Shown: positions 1 through 7,391 of the stretch, one piece after another
Layout: the number at the start of each line of letters is the position of its first letter
Numbering within the stretch: the first letter of the stretch is position 1
Source of the DNA: Alphaproteobacteria bacterium
Lineage (GTDB): Bacteria; Pseudomonadota; Alphaproteobacteria; Caulobacterales; Caulobacteraceae
Reading direction: 5' to 3'
Assembly (NCBI GenBank): GCA_018895795.1
Contig: JAHINZ010000031.1
Span: forward strand, 1 to 19,103
Length of the DNA: 19,103 nucleotides
Made by a program: the position numbers and the translations under genes
Notes under the pieces: generated by a model
What the model saw: only the letters and a program-made list of their open reading frames with translations
Database searches by the model: none
What the model was told of the DNA's origin: nothing

Positions 1-104
1 CGCGCCTGCGGCGCTCCTCCCCCGGAGGGGGAAGATGAAGGTCGCCGCGGCTCATCTTCCCCCTCCGGGGGAAGACGGCTGCGCAGCAGCCCGTAGGGGG
101 CAAG
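1..104. repeat. Palindromic intergenic repeat, family A, copy 1 (left end outside window)
   Basis: A near-perfect inverted repeat pairs 16-38 with 52-74 (22 of 23 positions by eye), and each arm is itself a small hairpin (for example CTTCCCCC 56-63 with GGGGGAAG 67-74). The right end reads GTAGGGGGCAAGT. The order of motifs (GGGGG-AGATGA, TCATCTTCCCCC, CGGGGGA, GGGGGCAAGT) is shared with the element at 14422-14545, so the two belong to one dispersed family. The AGGGGG at 95-100 lies 8 bases before the ATG of the Rieske oxygenase gene and is its best Shine-Dalgarno candidate. No protein is encoded here. Confidence 0.8.
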
Positions 105-108
105 TCCA

Positions 109-1242
109 ATGACCCCCAACACCGACCCCCAGTCAGACTGGGGCCTGCCCGGATGGATCTACGGCCATGACCGGTTCTTCAAGGAAGAGCAGGACCGGAT
201 CCTGCGACCGTCGTGGCAGATCGTCTGCCATCTGAACGACATCCCCAAGGCCGGCGATTTCCACACCCTGGATTTCCTGGGCGAGAGCCTCGTGGTCATT
301 CGCGCCCGGGACGGCGGGGTGCGGGCCTTCACCAATGTCTGCCGCCATCGCGGCGCGCGGCTGGTGGACGGGCCCAGCGGCCACTGCGCGCGGTTGATCT
401 GCCCCTATCACGCCTGGACCTATGACCTTGAGGGCCGGCTGATCGGCGTGCCGATGCGCGAGACCTATCCGACCCTGGAGATGGACAAGCAGGGCCTGGC
501 CAAGGTGGCGGTCGAGGTCTGGCGCGGCTTTGTCTTCACGCGGCTTGAGGGCGATGGCCCATCGGTGGCCGAGATGATGGCGCCCTATGACCATGAGGTC
601 GCCCACTACCGCTTCGAGGACCTGCAGCCGTTCGGCCGGGTCACCCTGCGGCCGCGCGCGGTGAACTGGAAGAACATCAGCGACAACTATTCGGACGGCC
701 TGCACATCCCCATCGCCCATCCTGGCCTGACGCGGCTGTTCGGCAAGGGCTATGGCGTCGAGGCGCGGCCCTGGGTCGACAAGATGTGGGGGCAGTTGAT
801 CGACGAGCCGTCGAGCAATCCGTCCGAGCGGCTTTATCAGGACCTGCTGCCCGACGTGACGCACCTGCCGCCCGAGCGCAAACGGCTGTGGACCTATTTC
901 AAGCTGTGGCCGAACTTCGCCTTCGACCTGTATCCCGACCAGGTGGACTTCATGCAGTTCATCCCGGTCTCGGCCACCCAAACCCTGATCCGCGAGATCG
1001 CCTACGCCCTGCCTGACGATCGCCGCGAGATGAAGGCCGCGCGCTACCTGAACTGGCGCATCAACCGCCAGGTCAATACCGAGGACACCGAACTGGTGGC
1101 CCGGGTGCAGGAGGGCATGGGCTCGCGCAGCTTCTCGGCCGGGCCGCTGGCCAGCACCGAGGTCAGCCTGCGCAGCTTTGGGCGCAAGATGCGGGCCCTG
1201 ATCCCGGAAGCGCGGCTGGATCGGCCGCCCACCGGGTGGTGA
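109..1242 (+). CDS. Rieske [2Fe-2S] non-haem iron oxygenase, large (alpha) subunit
   Basis: This 377-residue protein has the two domains of ring-hydroxylating-type oxygenase alpha subunits. The N-terminal Rieske cluster site is C78-R-H80 and C98-P-Y-H101. The C-terminal mononuclear iron site has H199 and H204 in the context DNYSDGLHIPIAH, with D326 (NTEDTE) the likely third ligand. D196, three residues before H199, sits where the bridging Asp of naphthalene dioxygenase lies; carnitine oxygenase CntA has Glu there. The DNY-x-DG-x-H-x-P-x-AH pattern recalls choline monooxygenase, so a betaine, choline or related amine substrate is plausible but unproven. The start is the ATG 8 bases after AGGGGG. 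No ferredoxin or reductase partner is visible. Its stop overlaps the start of the BetI-like regulator, so the two genes are cotranscribed. Confidence 0.9.
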   Translation: MTPNTDPQSDWGLPGWIYGHDRFFKEEQDRILRPSWQIVCHLNDIPKAGDFHTLDFLGESLVVIRARDGGVRAFTNVCRHRGARLVDGPSGHCARLICPYHAWTYDLEGRLIGVPMRETYPTLEMDKQGLAKVAVEVWRGFVFTRLEGDGPSVAEMMAPYDHEVAHYRFEDLQPFGRVTLRPRAVNWKNISDNYSDGLHIPIAHPGLTRLFGKGYGVEARPWVDKMWGQLIDEPSSNPSERLYQDLLPDVTHLPPERKRLWTYFKLWPNFAFDLYPDQVDFMQFIPVSATQTLIREIAYALPDDRREMKAARYLNWRINRQVNTEDTELVARVQEGMGSRSFSAGPLASTEVSLRSFGRKMRALIPEARLDRPPTGW

Positions 1243-1826
1243 CCCGCGCCGCCTTCACCCGCGAGACCGCCGATGTCCGTCGGCAGGCCCTGGTCGCCGC
1301 CACCGAGGCCGTCCTGGCCCGGGATGGCGCGGGCGGCGCGTCGGTGCGCAACATCTGCGCCCAGGCCGGGGTGTCTCCGGGCCTGCTGCGACACTATTTC
1401 GACGGTGTCGACGCCCTGATCGCGGCCGCCTATGAGGCGGTGGGTCAGAGAATCGAGGCGGCGCTGGAGGCGGCGGTCGCGGCCGCCGGGCCCGAGCCGA
1501 GGGCGCGGATCACCGCCTATCTGACCGCCAGCTTCGCGCCGCCGGTGCTGGATCCGCAACTGCTGGCGACCTGGATCGCCTTCTGGAGCCTGGTCAAGAC
1601 CGACCCCGCGATCGGCGCGATCCACGCGGCCGACTATGCGGCCTATCGCGCGCGACTGGAGGGGTTGTTAGCCAATTGCGGCGCGCGCCAGACCCGGCTG
1701 GCCGCCGTGGCCCTGACCGCCGTGGTCGACGGGCTGTGGCTGGAACTGTGCCTGGACGCCACGGCCTTCACGCCCGCCGAAGCGGTCTCGATCGCCGAGA
1801 CCGTCCTGGCGGGGTGGCTGAGCTAG
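1239..1826 (+). CDS. TetR-family transcriptional regulator, BetI-like
   Basis: This is a one-component repressor of about 195 residues. The N-terminal helix-turn-helix includes ASVRNICAQAGVSPGLLRHY followed by F, the usual TetR DNA-binding pattern. The C-terminal half carries LATWIAFWSLVKTDPAI and VVDGLWLELCLD, which match the choline-responsive regulator BetI (TWLAFWA..., LIDGLWLR...). Two adjacent GTG codons (1236 and 1239) are possible starts. The GTG at 1239 forms a GTGA overlap with the TGA of the Rieske gene, indicating translational coupling, and is preferred. Known relatives sense choline-type amines and repress their own operon. The inference is that this protein controls the Rieske gene and that the inducer is the oxygenase substrate. 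Confidence 0.85.
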   Translation: MTRAAFTRETADVRRQALVAATEAVLARDGAGGASVRNICAQAGVSPGLLRHYFDGVDALIAAAYEAVGQRIEAALEAAVAAAGPEPRARITAYLTASFAPPVLDPQLLATWIAFWSLVKTDPAIGAIHAADYAAYRARLEGLLANCGARQTRLAAVALTAVVDGLWLELCLDATAFTPAEAVSIAETVLAGWLS

Positions 1827-2062
1827 GCGGCCGACTGATGGTTGACGATGCTGCGACCCCAGGTGGCGCGGCGGACTTCGGGTTCGGACACCTGGACCTT
1901 GGCCGTCTTGCCCTGAGTGCGCATGTGGCGGGCCAGCATCTCGGCGACAGCCTGGGCCTCGGCCTGGCAGGACCAGGATCCGATCATGTCGGAGGCGTCA
2001 TTCCAGGTGACGTGCCAGACGCCGGCGACGGGACGAACGTAATAGGTGTGCTCGGCAGCCAT
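1823..2062 (-). CDS. Small hypothetical protein, 79 residues
   Basis: I do not recognise this gene with certainty. The soluble 79-residue product has an aromatic N-terminal strand (TYYVRPVAGVWHVTW) followed by an alanine-rich helix (CQAEAQAVAEMLARHM). This arrangement is loosely like DUF2188-type small domains (W-x-V, then an AxxxA helix), but the match is weak. It is very likely a real gene: the ATG at 2062 follows a strong AAGGAG with a 7-base spacer, and a small GACCC/GGGTC hairpin (2075-2089) lies just before that site. Its stop shares the palindromic CTAG (1823-1826) with the stop of the convergent TetR gene, so the two genes overlap by four bases. No terminator is seen between them. Confidence 0.7.
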   Translation of the reverse strand: MAAEHTYYVRPVAGVWHVTWNDASDMIGSWSCQAEAQAVAEMLARHMRTQGKTAKVQVSEPEVRRATWGRSIVNHQSAA

Positions 2063-2183
2063 GGTGAACTCCTTGACCCAACAAGGGTCGTACTTAGCGC
2101 GCCGTTATGACAGGTGTCTCATCGCGGCGCCGCAAATTTTCGCTGCAATGCACAATGCATGTCTCGCGCCAAGGATGCGTCGC

Positions 2184-3485
2184 CTAATCCTTCACCACCT
2201 CGCCGCCCTTCATCACCTTGGCCACCGCGGACAGGATGGCGATATCGGCGATCGGATCCCCGGCCACGGCGACCATGTCGGCATAGTGTCCCGGACTGAC
2301 CGCGCCGACCTCGGCGGACTTGTTCATCAGGGCGGCGGCGACGGTGGTGGCCGACTGGATCGCCTGCATCGGCGTCATGCCGTACTTGACCATATAGGGC
2401 ATCTGCCTGGCGTTATCGCCGTGCGGATAGACGCCGGCGTCGGTGCCATAGGCGATCTTGACGCCGGCCTTTACCGCCTTGCGGAACCCTTCGCGCTGGG
2501 CGTCGGTGGTCTCGCGGTTCTTGCGCAGCATGCCCTCGGGCCAGTGGTGGGCGGTCCCATAGGCGTCGATGAAGTCGCCATTATAGATATCGGCCACCAG
2601 ATAGGCGCCCTTGGCCTTCATCAGGGCGATGCCCTCGTCGTCGATCAGCGAGCCGTGCTCGATCGAGCGCACCCCGGCCCGCACCGCGACCTTGATGCCC
2701 TCGGCCCCGTGGGCGTGGGCGGTGGCGTAGGTCCCGCGCTGGGCGGCCTCGTCGACGGCGGCGGCGATCTCGTCGGCCGACAGCTCCAGCTGGCCCGGCT
2801 CGGTGCCCTCGGTCAGGACGGCGCCGGTGGCGATGAGCTTCAGGAAGTCGGCGCCGTGCACCAGGATGTCATGGGCCTTGCGATGGGTGTCGGCGGCGTC
2901 CTCGACCACCCCGCGCCGCATCTCGGCCGGAATGCCGACATCGGCGGCGATGCCGGTGATCTCGCCGCCGCCGCCGGGCGCGGTGATATAGGCGCCGGCC
3001 ACCGACATGCGCGGGCCGGGCACGAAGCCCTTGTCGATCGCGTCGCGCAGGGCGACGTCGCCGAACGCCCGCCAGGTGCCGACATCGCGCACGCTGGTGA
3101 AGCCGGCCATCAGGGTGACGCGCGCATGGGCCGCGCCGATATAGGCCTGCTGGGCGGCCGTGGTCAGCAAGGGCTGGGCGATGTTGTCGGTCTGCTCCTC
3201 GTCGACCAGATGGGTGTGCATGTCGATCAGGCCGGGCAGGACGGTCAGCTTGGACCAGTCCAGCACCGGTCCGTCAGTGGGCGCCGTGGTCCAGGGACCG
3301 ACCGCGACGACCCGCTCGCCTTCGATGCGGATCAACTGGTTGGTCAGCACCCGACCGGCCTCGGTGTCGATCAGCTTGCCTGCGTGGACATAGGTCGGCT
3401 TCGCCTGGGCCTGAACGGCCAAGGGCGACAGGACGGCCAAGCCGGCGACCGCGACGGCGGCGAGACGATGGATCAAGGCTTTCAC
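2184..3485 (-). CDS. Secreted metal-dependent amidohydrolase (imidazolonepropionase-like / Xaa-Pro or Xaa-Arg dipeptidase group)
   Basis: This 433-residue enzyme has a signal peptide (residues 1-28, hydrophobic core AAVAVAGLAVLSPLAVQAQA, cleavage after AQA), so it acts in the periplasm or outside. The binuclear amidohydrolase ligands are present in order: H90-x-H92 (GLIDMHTH), K216 (FLKLIATG, probable carboxylated lysine), H257/H259 (AHAHG), H277 (SIEHGS) and D349 (YGTDAG). COG1228 relatives, including characterised Caulobacter enzymes, cut the C-terminal residue from dipeptides and small peptides, often Xaa-Pro or Xaa-Arg/Lys. The exact substrate here is inferred. The start is the GTG at 3485, which overlaps the stop of the upstream permease as GTGA; a much longer open frame continues upstream but lies antisense-like within the permease and is discarded. 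Confidence 0.88.
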   Translation of the reverse strand: MKALIHRLAAVAVAGLAVLSPLAVQAQAKPTYVHAGKLIDTEAGRVLTNQLIRIEGERVVAVGPWTTAPTDGPVLDWSKLTVLPGLIDMHTHLVDEEQTDNIAQPLLTTAAQQAYIGAAHARVTLMAGFTSVRDVGTWRAFGDVALRDAIDKGFVPGPRMSVAGAYITAPGGGGEITGIAADVGIPAEMRRGVVEDAADTHRKAHDILVHGADFLKLIATGAVLTEGTEPGQLELSADEIAAAVDEAAQRGTYATAHAHGAEGIKVAVRAGVRSIEHGSLIDDEGIALMKAKGAYLVADIYNGDFIDAYGTAHHWPEGMLRKNRETTDAQREGFRKAVKAGVKIAYGTDAGVYPHGDNARQMPYMVKYGMTPMQAIQSATTVAAALMNKSAEVGAVSPGHYADMVAVAGDPIADIAILSAVAKVMKGGEVVKD

Positions 3486-4798
3486 TCCGGGGCGTCCAGA
3501 ACGGCGACGCGCTTCATCAACAGGTGGATCGGCAGGCCCGCCAGCAACAACACCACGCCCCACAGGGTGGCCTGACCGCCGGCGCCGTAGAGGGTCCAGG
3601 CCGAATAGACCGCGGCGATGATCGCCACCACGGTCAGGGCGACCGAGGCGTCCATGCGTCCGCGCATCTGCAGCCGCAGCGCCGCCAGGGCGCAGAACAG
3701 ATAGGCGAACAGCGAGGCCGCCGTCGCCAGCAGGGCGATGAAGGTGAACAGCTCGGCCATGGACTTGGCGTAGTTCAACATCACCAGGCCTGTCAGCAAG
3801 GCGCTGGACAGGATGTGGGCCCGCACCGGCGTACCGCGCTTGGACGTCTTGGCCAGGAAGGCCGGAAAGACGCCGCCCTTGGCCATGGCATAGGGCAACT
3901 CGCCCTGCAGCAGCACCCAGCCATTGAGCGCGCCGAAGGCGCTGATCGCCGCGAAGCCGGCCAGGGCCAGGCGTGCGTCGCCGCCGCCATGCAGGCCCAC
4001 GAAGTCGGCGAACGGGGCGTTGGAGCCCTTCAGAACATCGGGCGGGGTCAGCAGCACCACCGCCGAACAGACGACCAGATAGATCACCCCCGTGAACGCC
4101 GTGCCCACCAGGGTGGCGCGGGGAATGGTGCGCGCGGGGTCGTGCACCTTCTCGGCCGGAACGGTGGCCGACTCCAGGCCCAGCAGGGCCCACAGGGTCA
4201 GGGTGGCGGCCGAGGTGATCCCGACCGGGGTCAGGTCGGACAGATGCAACGGCGTCACCGTGGCGGCGCCGGTTCGGGTCAGCACCACAAAGGCCAGGAC
4301 CATCACCGCCAGCAGCGGGATCAGCTTGAGAACGGTGGTGACGACCTGCAGTCGCCCGGCCGAGCGCGCGCCGTAACAGTTCAGGGCTGTCAGCGCCCAG
4401 ACCAGGGCCACGGTGATGGCGGCGTGAAGGCCGGGGATCGTGGCGATTCGCGGAAAGAAGACCGAGAGATAGCTCACCGTGCCGGTGGCGATCGCGGCGT
4501 TGCCGACCCACAGCGAGATCCAGTAGCTCCAGGCCACCATGAAGCCGGCCGTGGGTCCGAACGCCTCCTGGGTATAGGCATAGGGGCCGCCCGCCTTGGG
4601 AAAGGACTTGGCCAGCCGCGCGAAGACGAAGGCCAGGCACAGGGCGCCGGTGATGGTGAGGATCCAGCCCACCACGGCGTTCCAACCATAGGGCGCCAGA
4701 GAGGCGGGCAGCATATAGACGCCCGACCCGATCATGTTGCCCACGACCAGCGCGACGCACATCCAGAAGCCCAGGGGACGGGACGTTGCTGCTTTCAC
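3482..4798 (-). CDS. APC-family amino acid/polyamine transporter, AdiC/CadB-like
   Basis: This inner-membrane transporter of about 438 residues has roughly twelve hydrophobic segments. The unwound TM1 motif GNMIGSGVYMLPA is at residues 20-32. It aligns along its length with the arginine/agmatine antiporter AdiC with a one-residue shift: Y92 (AdiC Tyr93), N100 (Asn101), W203 (Trp202), E209 (Glu208) and W294 (Trp293), recalled from the known structure. A basic amino acid or its decarboxylated amine is therefore the likely substrate, by exchange or proton-coupled uptake. The start is uncertain. GTG 4798 gives an AdiC-like N-terminus. GTG 4825 is only 3 bases after AGGAGG. A TTG at 4873 would put the preceding terminator hairpin at the extreme 5' end and is rejected. 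It is coupled to the amidohydrolase by a GTGA overlap. Confidence 0.88.
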   Translation of the reverse strand: MKAATSRPLGFWMCVALVVGNMIGSGVYMLPASLAPYGWNAVVGWILTITGALCLAFVFARLAKSFPKAGGPYAYTQEAFGPTAGFMVAWSYWISLWVGNAAIATGTVSYLSVFFPRIATIPGLHAAITVALVWALTALNCYGARSAGRLQVVTTVLKLIPLLAVMVLAFVVLTRTGAATVTPLHLSDLTPVGITSAATLTLWALLGLESATVPAEKVHDPARTIPRATLVGTAFTGVIYLVVCSAVVLLTPPDVLKGSNAPFADFVGLHGGGDARLALAGFAAISAFGALNGWVLLQGELPYAMAKGGVFPAFLAKTSKRGTPVRAHILSSALLTGLVMLNYAKSMAELFTFIALLATAASLFAYLFCALAALRLQMRGRMDASVALTVVAIIAAVYSAWTLYGAGGQATLWGVVLLLAGLPIHLLMKRVAVLDAPE

Positions 4799-4874
4799 TT
4801 GGGCATCCCTAATATCCGCTCTCACCGACCTCCTGAGGAGAGCGGGAATGGGAAAATGCGCGCTTGAAACCAAA

Positions 4875-4898
4875 AGGGCGGTTCTTTCGAACCGCCCT
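4875..4898 (-). terminator. Rho-independent terminator of the TonB-dependent receptor gene
   Basis: A perfect 10-base stem (AGGGCGGTTC with GAACCGCCCT) closes a 4-base loop at 4885-4888. On the - strand it is followed by TTTTGGTTT. It lies 6 bases after the receptor stop codon (4905) and before the permease, so it separates the receptor transcript, at least partly, from the permease-amidohydrolase pair. Confidence 0.88.
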
Positions 4899-4904
4899 CC
4901 CGGA

Positions 4905-7262
4905 TCAGAACTTGCGGCCGATCTTCACGCCCACCGTACGCGGCTGGTTGGGCGTGATGTAGACTTGGGAGCCGCAGACGCTTTCGGCGCACTCGGCATA
5001 ACGGTTGAGGCTGGCCCGCTTGTCGGTGAGGTTCTTGATATAGACCGACATCGACCAGTCGTCCCGGCTGACGCCGCCCGACAGGTCGATCAGGGTGTAG
5101 CCGGACTGTTGGCCGATGATCGCCCGTTCAACCAGGCGCAGATCGGTCCAACTGCTGGTCTGACGCACCGCCGAGGCCTGCAAATAGGACTCATAGGGAC
5201 CCAGGTCGAACTCGTAGCGCGCCGTCAGATTGGCCTTGAACTTCGGCGTCACGGGTAGAACCGTCCCGTCCGGCGCCTGAGGAGTGGCGCATTTGGTCAC
5301 CGGGTTGCCCGAGGCGTCGGTGACGCCGCAATAGTTGGCCGTCAGCTGGGCGTCGGTATAGGTCGCCGCGGCGTTGATCGTGAAGCCCCGGGTCACGGCC
5401 AGGGTGACGTCGCTTTCCAGACCCTTGATGCGCGCCTGGTTGGCGTTCTTGATCTCGGTCAGTCCGTTGGCGCCCAGGATCGAGAACTGGAAGTTCTGCC
5501 AGTCCTCCATGAAGACCGCGCCGTTCCAGCGGACGCGGTTCTCCATCCAGCTGGTCTTCCAGCCGAACTCGTAGTTCTTCAGATAGTCGGCCTGATAGGG
5601 CGGCAGGGTGGAGCGGCGATTGATGCCGCCCGGCCGGAAGCCCTCGGAATAGGTGACATAGGCCAGCTTGGTGTCGTCGAACTTGTAGGTGACGGTGACC
5701 TTGGGCACATGGCCCGTTTCCTTGACCCGCTTGTCGAGATTGGTGCACGGCGCGCCATTGACGCCGCCGACACGGAAACAGGCCTTCTCGCCGGTCGACC
5801 CATAACCCTTGCCGTAGCCGTAGAAGCCTTCCAGCGAGTTGTCGGACTTGAAGAAGCGCACGCCGGCCATGGCCGTCAGCTTGGGGGTAATGTCGAAGGT
5901 CGCTTCGCCGAACGCCGCATAGTCGCGGTCGATCCGTTGCTGGGCCGTCAGCCAGATGGTGTCGCTGTAGCCCGGCACTTCGATATCGTAGCCGATGCCG
6001 TCAATCTTGTAGCGCTGGGTGATGTTGTGCTGCTGGCGCTGGTAGAACAGGCCGCCGATGAACCGCAGGCGCTTGTCGTCCGGCGTGGCCAGCCGGATTT
6101 CGTGGCTTTCCTTCGTGTAGCCGTCCTTGCCGGTAATGTACTGCGACGGGTTGGCCAGACCGCCCGTGTCGTTGGTCCAGTAGAAGCCGTAGCCGACCTG
6201 ATCGTAGAAGTAGGAATAGTCGGAATAGTCCTGCCGCGTGTCGACATCGCGCTTCAGGAACGAGCCGGCATAGGTGACGTCGAGATTGGCGATCTGCCCC
6301 TCGATGGTCATGGCGGTCTGCAACCACGTATCGTCCGAAGCTTCCGGATAGAAGTGGCTGACCTTCAGGTCGCCGAGCTTGGGATCATAGGCGAAAATGC
6401 CGCTGGTCTTGGTGCGCTGGCCCATGACCGAGGGGGTGATCACCCAGTTGTCGCCCAGCTCGACGCGCAGCGCGGCGCGAGCGCCCTTCGTACTGGTGCC
6501 GTTGTAATTGTTGCTGGCGATGCCGGCATTGCTGATCGTCAGGTCGTCGCTGGGATCGGCCGTGCCGCGGCCATAGGTGCGCGTGCCCTTGACGTTGTCG
6601 ATATAGCCGGCGGTTTCCTCGTTCCAGCCGACCAGACGCACCGCGACGGTGTCCGACAGCGGCAGATTGATGAAGGCTTCCTCGACATGACCCAGGTCCT
6701 CGCTATGGACCTGATTGAGCTCGACATCCACGCCGGCCGAAAAGCCCGCCGAGGTCGGCTTGTTGGTGATGATCCGCAGCGTGCCGGCCTGAGAACTGGC
6801 GCCGTACAGCGTGCCTTGGGGTCCGGCCAGGGCCTCGACACGGGCCACGTCATAGACATGGATGTCCAGCGCACCCTGGATGGTGCTGATCGGCTGCTCG
6901 TCCAGATAGACCCCGACGCTGGGCAGGGAGCCGGAGTGGTTGCCGTCGCCGCCGCTGGCCACGCCGCGCATATAGACCTGACCAAAGCCGGGACCCGCGG
7001 TCGTGAACGACACGCTGGGCAAGTACTTCACATAGTCGACGAAGTTGGAGACCTGCAGTTGCTCCAGCTTGGCCTCGCCCATCGCCTGGATGCTGACAGG
7101 CACGTCCTGCAGATTCTCGGAGCGCTTCTGGGCGGTGACCACCACCTCTTCCAACGACACCGCCTGCTGAGCCTTGGCCGCCACGCTGGTCAGCATGGTC
7201 GAGGCCAGCAGGGCGGCGGAATAAACGCCCGCCTGTCTTAGATTTCTATTCGCCGACGCCAT
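4905..7262 (-). CDS. TonB-dependent outer-membrane receptor
   Basis: This outer-membrane beta-barrel protein of about 785 residues takes up a ligand using TonB/ExbBD energy. The signal peptide covers residues 1-31 (GVYSAALLASTMLTSVAAKA, then QQ). The mature N-terminus holds the typical plug start EEVVVTAQKRSENLQDVPVS, and the plug is followed by a long aromatic-rich barrel ending in the terminal Phe (GVKIGRKF). A CIRCE/FecA-type signalling extension is absent. The start is the ATG at 7262, after GGGGGAAG; an in-frame extension to 7319 lacks such a site. The ligand cannot be read from the sequence. The downstream permease and secreted peptidase-like amidohydrolase suggest peptides or a basic amino acid compound. 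A terminator follows the gene. Confidence 0.93.
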   Translation of the reverse strand: MASANRNLRQAGVYSAALLASTMLTSVAAKAQQAVSLEEVVVTAQKRSENLQDVPVSIQAMGEAKLEQLQVSNFVDYVKYLPSVSFTTAGPGFGQVYMRGVASGGDGNHSGSLPSVGVYLDEQPISTIQGALDIHVYDVARVEALAGPQGTLYGASSQAGTLRIITNKPTSAGFSAGVDVELNQVHSEDLGHVEEAFINLPLSDTVAVRLVGWNEETAGYIDNVKGTRTYGRGTADPSDDLTISNAGIASNNYNGTSTKGARAALRVELGDNWVITPSVMGQRTKTSGIFAYDPKLGDLKVSHFYPEASDDTWLQTAMTIEGQIANLDVTYAGSFLKRDVDTRQDYSDYSYFYDQVGYGFYWTNDTGGLANPSQYITGKDGYTKESHEIRLATPDDKRLRFIGGLFYQRQQHNITQRYKIDGIGYDIEVPGYSDTIWLTAQQRIDRDYAAFGEATFDITPKLTAMAGVRFFKSDNSLEGFYGYGKGYGSTGEKACFRVGGVNGAPCTNLDKRVKETGHVPKVTVTYKFDDTKLAYVTYSEGFRPGGINRRSTLPPYQADYLKNYEFGWKTSWMENRVRWNGAVFMEDWQNFQFSILGANGLTEIKNANQARIKGLESDVTLAVTRGFTINAAATYTDAQLTANYCGVTDASGNPVTKCATPQAPDGTVLPVTPKFKANLTARYEFDLGPYESYLQASAVRQTSSWTDLRLVERAIIGQQSGYTLIDLSGGVSRDDWSMSVYIKNLTDKRASLNRYAECAESVCGSQVYITPNQPRTVGVKIGRKF

Positions 7263-7335
7263 GATCTTCCCCCGCACAATTAAGGGAACGATGTTCATCT
7301 GGCTCAGACGCCGCGGCAAGTTTGAAACGCGTCTT

Positions 7336-7350
7336 CCGGATCAAATCCGG
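7336..7350 (-). other. Small hairpin between the sulfotransferase gene and the TonB receptor gene
   Basis: CCGGAT and ATCCGG form a perfect 6-base stem around a 3-base loop. On the - strand no U-tract follows, so it is at best a weak terminator or a leader structure. It lies in the 125-base gap that must hold any promoter for the receptor gene. Confidence 0.35.
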
Positions 7351-7365
7351 CGGGTGTTGCAGAAA

Positions 7366-7391
7366 TGGCAAGCTTTCGTGACAGTGGTCAA
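7366..7391 (-). promoter_or_regulatory. Possible promoter of the TonB receptor gene
   Basis: On the - strand, TTGACCA is followed after 11 bases by GCTTGCCA. This partly resembles the Caulobacter housekeeping pattern (TTGAC, a short spacer, then GCTAnAwC). The match to the -10 part is poor beyond GCT. The -35 part overlaps the stop codon of the preceding sulfotransferase gene. This is a guess from one strand reading. Confidence 0.25.

Noticed and set aside
2124..2140. Possible terminator at GCGGCGCCGC followed by AAATTTT on the + strand
   Set aside because: The palindrome has no loop and the tract starts with A; no + strand gene ends nearby.
2046..3575. Long + strand open frame, 509 residues, Gly/His/Asp-rich
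   Set aside because: It lies antisense to the amidohydrolase, whose motifs and signal peptide are clear; low-complexity composition is typical of GC-rich shadow frames.
3486..4760. N-terminal extension of the amidohydrolase to 858 residues (a fusion)
   Set aside because: The extra residues are the permease gene read in another frame; the signal peptide at GTG 3485 and the GTGA overlap fix the start.
3524..4867. Long + strand open frame opposite the APC permease
   Set aside because: Gln/Gly/Arg-rich with no domain; the permease on the - strand explains the sequence.
5709..7241. Long + strand open frame of 510 residues opposite the TonB receptor
   Set aside because: Composition and lack of motifs mark it as a shadow of the receptor gene.
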